From assembly GCF_013184495.1 (NCBI RefSeq), contig NZ_JAAOIY010000001.1, positions 1,116,001 through 1,180,000 on the forward strand: 64,000 bases of DNA, in the 5' to 3' direction. The notes under the pieces are model-generated. The model was not told the DNA's origin. It did no database searches and saw nothing but the letters and a program-made list of their open reading frames with translations. Of the stretch, positions 54,820 through 63,273 are shown one piece after another. The stretch is from Sporosarcina jiandibaonis. GTDB taxonomy: Bacteria; Bacillota; Bacilli; Bacillales_A; Planococcaceae. How positions within the stretch are numbered: the stretch's first letter is position 1; each line of letters opens with the position of its first letter. The position numbers were made by a program, and so were the translations under genes.

Positions 54820-55872
54820 TTATAGATAGACTTCCTTTCCTGTAGCAGCCGATTCATAGACCGCGTCCAGTATTTTCATCACTTGTACGCCGTCAGCTAC
54901 CGGAGCAATCGTTTCCTTTCCTTCACGACAGCAGTCAACGAAGTGGTTGATCTCATTCGTGAAAGCTCCTTCAAAATCGAAGCTCAAATTATCAATTTGC
55001 GGCTCTATATTCAAAATCGCATTATTTTTTTCCGTGACGATTGCCAACTCAGGTTCAATCTCAGCACCGCCACTTTCACCGAACAATTTGACATACAATT
55101 CATCTTTCTTAGCATGAAGCGTAAAGCTGACATCGATGAATAAAGACGCCCCGTTCTCAAACCTGATCAATGCATTCGCCAAATCTTCCACATCATTTAA
55201 ACTCGGGTCATAATCAGCCGCTTTATAGAAAGATAGATTCTCAATATTGCTACGGTTGCCAAGTCGATTATATGTATTGCCGCTGACTGATACTGGACGA
55301 GGTTTCCCCATCAGGTACCAACTAATATCAATCATGTGAACACCTAAATCGATGAGCGGCCCTCCCCCGGATTTCGATTTATCGCTAAACCAGCCGCCAG
55401 GATTTCCTAGTCTTCTGATGCAAGAAGCTTTCGCATAGTAAATTTCGCCAAGTTCGCCTTGATCGACGAACTGTTTCAATAATTTTGTAGTGTCCCCATG
55501 TCTTCTGACAAAGCCTACTTGCAATATTTTCCCCGACTTCTTGACAGCTTCCTCAACCGCTAAAGCTTCTGCCACAGACATACTTAAAGGCTTCTCGACC
55601 AATACATGTTTCCCAGCCTCCAAAGCAGCAATAGCAATCTCCGCATGGGTATTGTTCCAAGTGCAAATACTAATTGCATCAATCTCCTCATTTGCCAGCA
55701 AATCTTCATAATTAGCATAGAGATTATCAACACCATAGCGAGCGCCCACTTCAGCTAAACGTTCTTTATTCTTATCGCATAAGGCAATCAGTTGTGCATT
55801 AGCGTTTTGCACATACGGTTTAATATGAAACTCGGAAATTGAACCTCCTCCAATAACTCCCACTTTCAGCAT
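54820..55872 (-). CDS. Gfo/Idh/MocA family oxidoreductase, copy 2
   Basis: A 350-residue NAD(P)-dependent oxidoreductase. The nucleotide motif is VGVIGGGSISEFHI; the conserved lysine is in HVLVEKPLSM; the catalytic region is GGGPLIDLGVHMIDISWYLMG. It should oxidise or reduce a sugar hydroxyl or keto group. ATG 55872 is chosen because GGGAG lies eight bases upstream; a TTG two codons earlier overlaps this spacing. It follows the medium-chain dehydrogenase gene after 18 bases. Confidence 0.92.
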   Translation of the reverse strand: MLKVGVIGGGSISEFHIKPYVQNANAQLIALCDKNKERLAEVGARYGVDNLYANYEDLLANEEIDAISICTWNNTHAEIAIAALEAGKHVLVEKPLSMSVAEALAVEEAVKKSGKILQVGFVRRHGDTTKLLKQFVDQGELGEIYYAKASCIRRLGNPGGWFSDKSKSGGGPLIDLGVHMIDISWYLMGKPRPVSVSGNTYNRLGNRSNIENLSFYKAADYDPSLNDVEDLANALIRFENGASLFIDVSFTLHAKKDELYVKLFGESGGAEIEPELAIVTEKNNAILNIEPQIDNLSFDFEGAFTNEINHFVDCCREGKETIAPVADGVQVMKILDAVYESAATGKEVYL

Positions 55873-55890
55873 GCACAAAACTCCCTTCCC

Positions 55891-56895
55891 TTATTTTTTA
55901 TAGTTGATGATTTTGGTTAACCTATCTTTCTTCCGTTCCAACAACTCATCGTAGGCGACAGGAACATCTTTAAAATCAACTTCGTCTTTTAAAAATGGTT
56001 TTACATCAATCATTTTATTACTGATTAAACGTACATATTCCGCTAAATTCCGTCCTTCGGTCCAACGCACATATCCATAGGGATAATCGATTGACTGCTT
56101 CTCGTACACCGGATCATAGCGACCGGGACCTCCTGCGCGCGAAATAAGAATTTGCGCTTCTTTAGCAAATAATTGGTTACGCGGGAAAACGGGTTCTATA
56201 TCTCCAACAATCACAACTTTTCCTTGCTTCCGAACCCATTCCAGACAATAATCGGTCAGTTCCGTCCGTTTGCCGCCCGCACACAATAAAACGGCATCCG
56301 CACCTTGATTATTCGTGCAACGTGCAAGTTCATTTTCCATTTCTGAAAGCGATGAAAACGCCCGGATTCCGTTATCGCCTGATAACATATCAACTCGATC
56401 TGATTGAATATCAAAAGCGATGACATTATAAGCCGCCGCATTGGCAATTTTCGCGATCATTTGACCGAGTACGCCTAACCCGACAATGACAACCGTTTCT
56501 CCAAAAGACAATTTAGCAATCCGCAATGCATGAATTGCAATGGCACCTATCCCTGCCAATGCACCTTCTTTTATATCCACACCAGGCGGCACTTTAGCGC
56601 ATAAAGTGGTCGGAACAAGAAGTCTCTCACGATGTCCCACATAAGGAGCTCCGTAACAGGCAACTATATCTCCTTTTTGAAACCCCTTCACATTTTCCCC
56701 GCACTCCAAGACAATGCCAACCGCACTATAGCCCAACTCAAGATCCCGGCCGTCGCTCTCTTCTATCAGCCCAAGTTCTGTTCCTGGCGAGATGGCTGAA
56801 TAGCTTGTTTCGATTAGTAGATTGGATTGTAGAATTATCGGTTCCGCTTGTTCAATAATCTGGATTTTTCTATCCCTGGCAATAATTGTTTTCAT
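55891..56895 (-). CDS. Medium-chain dehydrogenase without the usual zinc ligands
   Basis: A 334-residue MDR-superfamily dehydrogenase. The cofactor domain has VVIVGLGVLGQMIAKIA and AFDIQSDR. The catalytic zinc motifs of alcohol dehydrogenases are absent: the usual CGTD position reads SPGTELGL and the usual GHE position reads LGYSAVG. The four-cysteine structural zinc lobe is also missing. It thus resembles the zinc-independent, sugar-modifying or BchC-like branch. It sits 12 bases downstream of the aldolase gene in the operon. A sugar alcohol or keto-sugar is the likely substrate. Confidence 0.85.
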   Translation of the reverse strand: MKTIIARDRKIQIIEQAEPIILQSNLLIETSYSAISPGTELGLIEESDGRDLELGYSAVGIVLECGENVKGFQKGDIVACYGAPYVGHRERLLVPTTLCAKVPPGVDIKEGALAGIGAIAIHALRIAKLSFGETVVIVGLGVLGQMIAKIANAAAYNVIAFDIQSDRVDMLSGDNGIRAFSSLSEMENELARCTNNQGADAVLLCAGGKRTELTDYCLEWVRKQGKVVIVGDIEPVFPRNQLFAKEAQILISRAGGPGRYDPVYEKQSIDYPYGYVRWTEGRNLAEYVRLISNKMIDVKPFLKDEVDFKDVPVAYDELLERKKDRLTKIINYKK

Positions 56896-56907
56896 GCTAT
56901 CTGCTCC

Positions 56908-57963
56908 TTATTGATTGAACCATTTTGATAAATTCTCTTTCACAAATGCATCGTCGTTTAAATGAGGGTATTCAGCATAAACACGGTCGATTTCTTCCAG
57001 TTGATTTGGACTCAGTTTTTCCCTGTCAGCTAAACACCAATTCCCTTGCAGAATTCCTTGCCTCGCTAAAACTTCATTGATGCCCGCAATACTTCCCTTA
57101 AATTGGTTACTTGCATCAAAAAACGCAGCATTGGCATCTGTGATTTCTTGCCCAAGGGTCAATAATTCAGCCGGGATGTTCCCATTTGATTTACTTTTCT
57201 TTATGTCATTAAAAATATCTACAGTAGTTTTCGTCCAGACCGACCAGTGGCCAAGCAAACCGCCCACGATTTCTTTCTCTACTTGTTTCCCGTCTATTTG
57301 AAAACGGTACGTCGTCAAAAGATCGGCAACAATATTATCGTCATTTCCGGTATAGATAGCGATTTCTTTATTCCTTTTCGAGTTGCATACCGCCCTCATT
57401 ACATCGAGCGTCTGGTACCGATTAAACGGTGCTATCTTGATGCCGTAAACATTCGGAATATCAGCGAGCTCTTTCCAGAAATCATACGAGAGAACACGTC
57501 CTCCGACTGCAGGTTGTAAATAAAAACCGATAACTGGAATAATTTCTGCAACTTTTTTCGTCCGCTCTAGCAGTTCTTCTGGAGATGCATCAGCCAAGCC
57601 GCCCATGCTCAGCAATGCAAAGTCATAGCCAATCGACTTGATAAACTTCGCTTCTTTAACGGCAGCCTCAACAGGTCCGCTAATTCCGCCAATTTTTATA
57701 AATGACTCTGGAACTTGCGCATTTTTAAGTTCTTCAATTGCCAATGTCAATACTTTTTCAAAAAGATTAAACTGCGGATCGCGTATTTCAAACTGCGTAG
57801 TATGAACGCCGACCGCCACCCCGCCAACCCCTGCATCTATATAATAACGAGTAAGAGCGCGTTGCCCCGCTTCATCGAGTTTGCGATCTTCTGTCAATGC
57901 AAGAGGATGCGCCGGAATAACAGTTCCTTTGTGCAAATGTTCAAGAACAACAGAACTTACCAT
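56908..57963 (-). CDS. Dihydrodipicolinate synthase-family aldolase
   Basis: A 351-residue TIM-barrel lyase of the DapA/NanA superfamily. The Schiff-base lysine is Lys176 in NVYGIKIAPF, and the accessory tyrosine is Tyr148 in IGFYLQPAVGG. In sugar loci such enzymes cleave or dehydrate 2-keto-3-deoxy acids, rather than make lysine precursors; that role is inferred from context. ATG 57963 has AAAGGAG about nine bases upstream; the open frame runs 19 codons further into the epimerase gene but lacks a ribosome site. One base separates it from the epimerase stop. Confidence 0.88.
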   Translation of the reverse strand: MVSSVVLEHLHKGTVIPAHPLALTEDRKLDEAGQRALTRYYIDAGVGGVAVGVHTTQFEIRDPQFNLFEKVLTLAIEELKNAQVPESFIKIGGISGPVEAAVKEAKFIKSIGYDFALLSMGGLADASPEELLERTKKVAEIIPVIGFYLQPAVGGRVLSYDFWKELADIPNVYGIKIAPFNRYQTLDVMRAVCNSKRNKEIAIYTGNDDNIVADLLTTYRFQIDGKQVEKEIVGGLLGHWSVWTKTTVDIFNDIKKSKSNGNIPAELLTLGQEITDANAAFFDASNQFKGSIAGINEVLARQGILQGNWCLADREKLSPNQLEEIDRVYAEYPHLNDDAFVKENLSKWFNQ

Positions 57964-57964
57964 T

Positions 57965-58981
57965 TTAAAATTCTCCTTTCCGCTCTTGGAAATGAGTCGG
58001 CTTATCGTACATTTCACCATCGTTCAGGAGCCACTCAGCAGTCATGTCGATCATTTGTTGAAGTGTGACTTTTGGATAGCCAAAAAGTTGATGCGCTTTA
58101 GAAGCGTTATTCAATAAGGCGGTCTCCTCCTCTTCATTTTCAAATAACGGTGTTTTATTGAAACGTGTGCCGAATTCTTTCGCCAACCAGCGGACCGAAA
58201 TTGTTTCGGGACCCGTCACGTTTAATATCTTCGGCGGTGTATCGCAGTGTAGAAGTGAACGGACTGCATACTCATTTGCATCGCCCTGCCAAATGACATT
58301 TACGCTTCCCATTGTCAAATCAATCGACCTTTCCTCAATGACATGCTTCGCGATTTCCAATAAAACACCGTATCGCATATCGATCGCATAATTTAACCGA
58401 AAAAGTAACATTGGCGTGTTGTTAGAATATGAAAAGTTCGAAAGCACTCGCTCTCTTCCCAAACAAGACTGCGCATACTCACCTATTGGACTAGGCGCAG
58501 TCTCTTCTGAACAATTGCCATTCACAACATTGGTCAGCGGATAAATATTGCCGGATGAGAAAGCAACGATTCGGGAGTTTTTAAATTTTTCAGCGATTCT
58601 TCCCGGCAGATAAGCATTCATCGCCCATGTGAAATGTTCGTTACCCGATGTTCCGAATTTGTTTCCTGCCATGAAGATTATATTCTTCACATCCGGCATG
58701 TTTTGCAGCTGCTCGTCGTCTAGTAAATCAACAACTATCGTTTCAATTCCCGAAGCTTCTAGTTCCTCTTTTAAACTTCCAGAAGAAAAACGAGAAGCGC
58801 CGATAACTTTTTTATCAAGACCAGCTAAATCGATTGCTCTCTTCGTCATTTTTGCCAAAGTAGGGCCCATTTTACCGCCGACCCCTAAGATTAAAATATC
58901 TCCGTCCAACTGTTTTAGATCGTTGACTAGCTCTTCTGATGGCCTAGTCATAAACTCCTCTAACTCCGCTAGCGTTTTCAT
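57965..58981 (-). CDS. NAD-dependent epimerase/dehydratase family protein
   Basis: A 338-residue extended short-chain dehydrogenase. The glycine motif is ILILGVGGKMGPTLAKM near residue 28, followed by an acid-containing strand (IETIVVDLLDDEQL) and the core FSSGNIYPL region. The usual Tyr-x3-Lys is not obvious (GEYAQSCLGRERV replaces it), so activity is uncertain. ATG 58981 follows GAGGAG by nine to ten bases; it is the first gene of the large operon and is divergent from the regulator. Confidence 0.82.
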   Translation of the reverse strand: MKTLAELEEFMTRPSEELVNDLKQLDGDILILGVGGKMGPTLAKMTKRAIDLAGLDKKVIGASRFSSGSLKEELEASGIETIVVDLLDDEQLQNMPDVKNIIFMAGNKFGTSGNEHFTWAMNAYLPGRIAEKFKNSRIVAFSSGNIYPLTNVVNGNCSEETAPSPIGEYAQSCLGRERVLSNFSYSNNTPMLLFRLNYAIDMRYGVLLEIAKHVIEERSIDLTMGSVNVIWQGDANEYAVRSLLHCDTPPKILNVTGPETISVRWLAKEFGTRFNKTPLFENEEEETALLNNASKAHQLFGYPKVTLQQMIDMTAEWLLNDGEMYDKPTHFQERKGEF

Positions 58982-59022
58982 TCCACCACTCCTCAAATAA
59001 TCAATAATCCGAATATACAAAA

Positions 59023-59051
59023 TTGACTTATAACATAAGTCTAGATACACT
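59023..59051 (+). promoter_or_regulatory. Promoter of the regulator gene
   Basis: TTGACT (59023-59028) and TACACT (59046-59051) are 17 bases apart. The palindrome at 59025-59041 covers the -35 and most of the spacer. Confidence 0.65.
59025..59041. promoter_or_regulatory. Palindromic operator 1
   Basis: GACTTAT-AAC-ATAAGTC is a perfect 17-base dyad overlapping the regulator promoter and the predicted -10 of the divergent operon. Confidence 0.65.
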
Positions 59052-59066
59052 CTTATTAAAAGACAA
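59038..59066 (-). promoter_or_regulatory. Possible promoter of the large sugar operon
   Basis: On the minus strand TTGTCT (59066-59061) and TAGACT (59043-59038) are 17 bases apart. The -10 is weak, as expected for an activated promoter, and both elements overlap the palindromes. Confidence 0.45.
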
Positions 59067-59088
59067 GTCTTTATTAAGTCTTTTAATA
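59054..59088. promoter_or_regulatory. Palindromic operator 2 and nested dyad
   Basis: TATTAAAAGAC / GTCTTTTAATA form 11-base arms, and inside them AAAGAC-AA-GTCTTT (59059-59072) is a second perfect dyad. The AAGTC/GACTT core is shared with operator 1. Confidence 0.6.
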
Positions 59089-59105
59089 GAATAGGAGGAA
59101 ATTCT

Positions 59106-60455
59106 ATGCCTGAAAAACATACAGTTAATGACAATTCGGAAATTAATATTGGAATTATTACACCCGCAGCACTTGTAAATCGCACACGGGAAACATTAAA
59201 AAACTTTCCAAATTTCAAACCGATTTTTCGTGTAATTGACAACGACACGGTTATACCTGACATCACTAAAGATTTGATGAATGACGTTGAAGTATTAATC
59301 TTCACGGAATATCATGCTTATAAAAGCGTGAAACAAGCAATTGATTTCACCATTCCGGTGCATCATATGCCGTTGATGGGTACTGGTCTTTACAGATCTT
59401 TGTCTATTATAAAAAGCGGGTATAGTTTGAACTGCTTATCTATCGATACGGTTGAAGAAAAATATGTTGAACAAATTCTAATGGAACTTAAAGAAGATAA
59501 TTACGAAATTATTCTTTATAACGGGTCTTCTCTAATTGACGAAGTTGTCCAATTTCACATAGACAACCATAAGTCATTTGGAGCCATCGCGTTAACCGGC
59601 ATCCAAGAAGTTGCCATTCGACTTTCTGAACTCGATATACCAAATGAGTGGGTAACACCTACTCAGCAGGACATGACTGTCTCTTTGGAAAGAGCTTTAT
59701 TGGCAACGAATACGCGTAGAAATAAAGAATCCCAAATTGTATTCGGTTTGATCAATATCGATGACTTCAAAGGCGTTATTGAAAGATATTCAACTGAATA
59801 TGATGTTCAATTATTAAAACTGAATATCCAACAAATGCTGCTTGATTATATAAAATTACTAGATGGCCACCTTATCAACCTAGGAGGCGAAGAATACTCA
59901 TTCATCACAACACGCGGCATTTTCGAACGTGAAACTAGAGGATATAAATTTATTCCTTTGCTTCAAGAAATCAAAAATGAACTAGGAATCACGATCAGCC
60001 TCGGTGTCGGTTTTGGTCGCACTGCCGCAGAAGCAGGAAATCATGCTCGCCTCGCCCTTCGCCAATCAAAGGAATTAGGTGGTAATGTTTGTTATATTGT
60101 TCGTGAAGATCGAAGCGTACTTGGACCTGTTGATATCACAACGCATAAACAATATGAACGTTATAATTTAGCAATTACAGACCCGCACCTTTTGGATAAA
60201 GCTCAAAAAGCGGGAATGTCAGCTGCTTATATGACAAAGCTGATGGCACGCGTTTCGCGTCAAAAAAAAATCAACTACACAGCACAAGAATTGGCATCAA
60301 CTCTAAACGTTACACTCAGGAGCGCCAACCGAATTCTATTAAAATGGACCGATGCAGAATTAGTAGAAATAATCGGCGAAGAAAAAGTAACGCACAAAGG
60401 AAGACCGCGCCGCATTTACCGATTGAGTTTTATAGAGGAAGAGCATCTCCTTTAA
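59106..60455 (+). CDS. Transcriptional regulator with GGDEF-like and C-terminal HTH domains
   Basis: A 449-residue cytoplasmic regulator. Residues 1-185 form an alpha/beta sensor-like part that recalls PrpR-N receptors (INIGIITPAALVNRTRETL). Residues about 210-332 follow the GGDEF cyclase fold: INIDDFK (217-222), a GGEEY motif (260-264) in place of GGDEF, and SLGVGFGRTAAEA. Residues about 385-440 are a winged HTH (NYTAQELASTLNVTLRSANRIL). There is no membrane segment. It is divergent from the large sugar operon and convergent with the transporter unit, so it probably controls both. Whether the GGDEF-like domain binds or makes a nucleotide is unknown. Confidence 0.8.
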   Translation: MPEKHTVNDNSEINIGIITPAALVNRTRETLKNFPNFKPIFRVIDNDTVIPDITKDLMNDVEVLIFTEYHAYKSVKQAIDFTIPVHHMPLMGTGLYRSLSIIKSGYSLNCLSIDTVEEKYVEQILMELKEDNYEIILYNGSSLIDEVVQFHIDNHKSFGAIALTGIQEVAIRLSELDIPNEWVTPTQQDMTVSLERALLATNTRRNKESQIVFGLINIDDFKGVIERYSTEYDVQLLKLNIQQMLLDYIKLLDGHLINLGGEEYSFITTRGIFERETRGYKFIPLLQEIKNELGITISLGVGFGRTAAEAGNHARLALRQSKELGGNVCYIVREDRSVLGPVDITTHKQYERYNLAITDPHLLDKAQKAGMSAAYMTKLMARVSRQKKINYTAQELASTLNVTLRSANRILLKWTDAELVEIIGEEKVTHKGRPRRIYRLSFIEEEHLL

Positions 60456-60462
60456 AAAATAA

Positions 60463-60492
60463 GGGCCGCATACCTAATCTCACGGCCCTACT
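60463..60492. terminator. Hairpin between convergent genes
   Basis: AGGGCCG (60463-60469) pairs with CGGCCCT (60484-60490) and covers the stop codon of the minus-strand Gfo/Idh gene. The T run is short, so it is a moderate terminator at best. Confidence 0.55.
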
Positions 60493-61382
60493 TTAATCGT
60501 TTTCTTAGCTACTGCGCTCTCATTGGCCGCCTCGACGAAACGAATAATTTCCTTCGTTACATCTATAGGCACTTTTGAACATCCGGTAGTAAAAAACTCA
60601 ATAATTTCCTCTACTAAACCTGCATAAAATGGTTTTTGAGCAGAATCCACTTCGAAATACTCCTTGCCACTTTCAAAGTGTATCAAAGCTCCAAAACGTG
60701 GATTTCCTTCCCTGATTCCTCTAGCTGTTCCTATCTTTCCATCGGTCCAAGCACCAATAATTACATCATGCTTCTTTTCTGCAATCGTTGTGACAGAGTG
60801 AACGCCAGGCCCCAAGATAGCGAAAAGCATCTCTGCCAAATGAATGCCGTACCAAAAATACCCGGAACCTTCATCAATCAGCTCCATCGGTCCGAAACAA
60901 TCGGCTCCTATGATTCGCCCTTTATCCGTTTTAGCGAGACTTCCCTTCAGTTTCTCCGCATATCGCAATGCAGAAGAACTCATTAAAGATGTTTTGTGAG
61001 TTTTGGCCAATTGAATCATTTCCTCAGCCGTTTCAGTACTAACGCTAAATGGTTTATCGATAAAAATGGGTTTTCGAAACGAGACAATTTCGCGTAATTG
61101 TTCCAAATGCGCGGCGCCGTCCACGGATTCAAGCATGATGGCGTCGCATTGCTCCGCCAGTTCCTTAATCGTGGATACGATTTTAATGCCGAAATCATTC
61201 TTCATTTGCTCTGTGAACTTGGCGACTCTGGATTTACTTATAGCAAAGTTTTCCGAACCGCCGGGATAGGCAACAACTACTCTTCCACCGGGTACATGGT
61301 TTAATCCATTAGGGTTATTTAATAACTTAGTGAATTCGATAACATGCGAAGTATCTAAACCGATGATTCCTATTTTGATCAT
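60480..61382 (-). CDS. Gfo/Idh/MocA family oxidoreductase, copy 3
   Basis: A 300-residue member with a divergent start: KIGIIGLDTSHVIEFTKLL. The lysine is in PIFIDKPFSV, and the middle has FWYGIHLAEMLFAILG in place of the usual GG-x2-D-x2-H-x3-D. It is more distant from the other two copies. ATG 61382 is chosen from the family start; ATG 61415, directly after the permease stop (TAAATG), is an alternative supported by possible reinitiation. Neither has a good ribosome site. It is the last gene of the transporter unit. Confidence 0.83.
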   Translation of the reverse strand: MIKIGIIGLDTSHVIEFTKLLNNPNGLNHVPGGRVVVAYPGGSENFAISKSRVAKFTEQMKNDFGIKIVSTIKELAEQCDAIMLESVDGAAHLEQLREIVSFRKPIFIDKPFSVSTETAEEMIQLAKTHKTSLMSSSALRYAEKLKGSLAKTDKGRIIGADCFGPMELIDEGSGYFWYGIHLAEMLFAILGPGVHSVTTIAEKKHDVIIGAWTDGKIGTARGIREGNPRFGALIHFESGKEYFEVDSAQKPFYAGLVEEIIEFFTTGCSKVPIDVTKEIIRFVEAANESAVAKKTIKVGP

Positions 61383-61415
61383 GCGGATGAACGTCACCCC
61401 TTTGATAAAGCGCAT

Positions 61416-62222
61416 TTATTTCAAACCAGACATTTGAATCCCTTCTGTAAAATAACGCTGGAAGAATAGGAAAATGAGGAATGTCGGAATAAAGGATACT
61501 GCAGAACCCGCCATTTCAAAACCGAAATTCCCTTCTTTCCCGAGCATTGAAGCTAAACCGAGAGTAACCGGGAACATCTTCTCCTGCGTCAAATAAATTA
61601 AAGGTTGGAATAGATCATTCCAGTTGGAGATGAATGAAAAAGTTCCCACTGTCGCGACAACCGGTATGGAAAGAGGAAGGATGACTTTCATGAAAATTTG
61701 AATATCATTAGCTCCGTCAATATAGGCCGCTTCTTCCAAATCATTCGGGATGTTTTGAAGAAATTGTCTCACTAGGAAAACGCCCATAATTCCCCATAAC
61801 TCTGGTACAGTCAATGCCCAATATGTATTAATCCATCCAAAGTCGGAAAACATGATAAATTTTGGAATGATTAAAAGTTGTTGCGGAATCATGATAACTG
61901 CCATGAACGTCCAGAAGATTGCCTCTCTTCCAGGAAATTGTTTCTTCGCGAAAATATAGCCTAAAACTGCACAAAAGATCATCTGACTCGCCACCGGAAT
62001 AACCGTGACTATGATAGAGTTCAGTATCCATCTAAGGAATAAACCATCTCTCATAATATATATATAGTTTTTCAATGTTGGGTCTTCAGGTATCCAGAAA
62101 AGCGGATCCAATTGGGCAAATTCGACATCCTTAAACGACCCGAAAATCATGATGACAAAAGGCAATAAGAAACAGAATCCCAATATAAATAATGCTGTAT
62201 ATGATATAACTTTTTTCAACAT
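61416..62222 (-). CDS. Carbohydrate ABC transporter permease (MalG type)
   Basis: A 268-residue permease with six helices. The EAA loop that contacts the ATPase is at about 175-195 (DLEEAAYIDGANDIQIFMKVILPLS in outline: EEAAYIDGANDIQIF). It ends QMSGLK, usual for the MalG group. It pairs with the upstream MalF-type permease. No ATP-binding gene is in this unit, so a shared MsmX-like ATPase encoded elsewhere is expected, as in many Bacillota sugar importers. Confidence 0.92.
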   Translation of the reverse strand: MLKKVISYTALFILGFCFLLPFVIMIFGSFKDVEFAQLDPLFWIPEDPTLKNYIYIMRDGLFLRWILNSIIVTVIPVASQMIFCAVLGYIFAKKQFPGREAIFWTFMAVIMIPQQLLIIPKFIMFSDFGWINTYWALTVPELWGIMGVFLVRQFLQNIPNDLEEAAYIDGANDIQIFMKVILPLSIPVVATVGTFSFISNWNDLFQPLIYLTQEKMFPVTLGLASMLGKEGNFGFEMAGSAVSFIPTFLIFLFFQRYFTEGIQMSGLK

Positions 62223-62254
62223 TTAATCAGGCTCCTTTAAACAAGCATCCATAT

Positions 62255-63199
62255 TTAATAATGCTTAGATTCTTGGCCTAGATATTTCCGCTGGATAAGC
62301 GAAATAACCAAGATAATCGCAAACAAGACATAAGAAAGTACAGCCGCATAACTCAAGTTCAGGCCAGTAAATCCTTGTTCATATAAGTAATAAACAATCG
62401 TGGTCGTCGCATAATTCGGTCCGCCACCGGTCAAAAGATAAGCAGAATCGAAAATTTGAAAAGAGCCGATTGTCGTTGTAATTGCCACATAAAAGTGAAT
62501 CGGTTTTAATAACGGAAACGTGACTTTCCAAAATATTTTTATCGCTGACGCGCCGTCGATTCTTGCAGCCTCGTACAATTGCTTGTCGATTGATTGGAGT
62601 CCTGCGAAATAGTAAATCATCGTGGAGCCGCCGACTTTGAAAATACTTAACCCGGCCAATACTGCTAGTGCCTGACTAGAATTCGCTAAAAACAACTGCG
62701 GTTCAATTCCTATAAAACTAATTAGATAGTTGATCATTCCAGCTTCTGTTCCCCCGAAAAGCCAACCCCAAATTCCGGCTATGATTACGAAGGAAGTGAC
62801 AACAGGAAGAAAAAATACGCCTTTAAAGAAACCAGCCATTTTAACACCCGAATTAATGATTAGCGCCAAGATTAAACCTAAAGCCATTGTAGGAATAATG
62901 TAATAAACCGAAAACATCACTGTATTCCATAATGCTTTCCAAGCTAATTTATCCGATAGGAAATGTTGCCAGTGTTTTACACCAACAAACTCCGGATCTC
63001 CTATTACTTTCCAGTCCATAAATGTTAAATAAAAACTTAATAAGAAAGGATAGATTTGAAACACAATAAAATGAATAATAACCGGGATTAAGAAGATATA
63101 AACAATCGCGTTTCGGTTCCATTCCCGTTTCACTCTTTCTCCGAATGGCAACCTAGTTTTCTTGACCTTGGAAGTAACTGCATTATTCAGTGTTAACAC
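62255..63199 (-). CDS. Carbohydrate ABC transporter permease (MalF/UgpA type)
   Basis: A 314-residue permease with six main helices and a longer cytoplasmic N-terminus. The EAA loop is QLYEAARIDGASAIKIFWKV in essence (LYEAARIDGASAIKIF). The start is marked GTG 63199, but the AGAGAGGG ribosome site is only a base or two away, so a start a few codons inside is possible. It follows the binding-protein gene after about 75 bases that hold a stem-loop, a common way to make more binding protein than permease. Confidence 0.9.
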   Translation of the reverse strand: MLTLNNAVTSKVKKTRLPFGERVKREWNRNAIVYIFLIPVIIHFIVFQIYPFLLSFYLTFMDWKVIGDPEFVGVKHWQHFLSDKLAWKALWNTVMFSVYYIIPTMALGLILALIINSGVKMAGFFKGVFFLPVVTSFVIIAGIWGWLFGGTEAGMINYLISFIGIEPQLFLANSSQALAVLAGLSIFKVGGSTMIYYFAGLQSIDKQLYEAARIDGASAIKIFWKVTFPLLKPIHFYVAITTTIGSFQIFDSAYLLTGGGPNYATTTIVYYLYEQGFTGLNLSYAAVLSYVLFAIILVISLIQRKYLGQESKHY

Positions 63200-63225
63200 A
63201 CCCTCTCTTGGCTAAAGTCAATGAT

Positions 63226-63258
63226 AGAGAGTTCAATCAAGAAACGATTAAACTCTCT
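63226..63258 (-). promoter_or_regulatory. Intercistronic stem-loop
   Basis: AGAGAGTTCAATC and GATTAAACTCTCT form a 13-base-pair stem (one GU pair on the minus-strand RNA) with a seven-base loop, between the binding-protein and permease genes. No long T run follows, so it more likely stabilises the upstream message or causes partial termination. Confidence 0.65.
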
Positions 63259-63273
63259 ACGTTAACCAACTTA

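Noticed and set aside
56908-57963. Assignment of the aldolase as lysine-pathway DapA
   Set aside because: The gene lies deep in a sugar operon and has family features of sugar-acid lyases; no other lysine genes are near.
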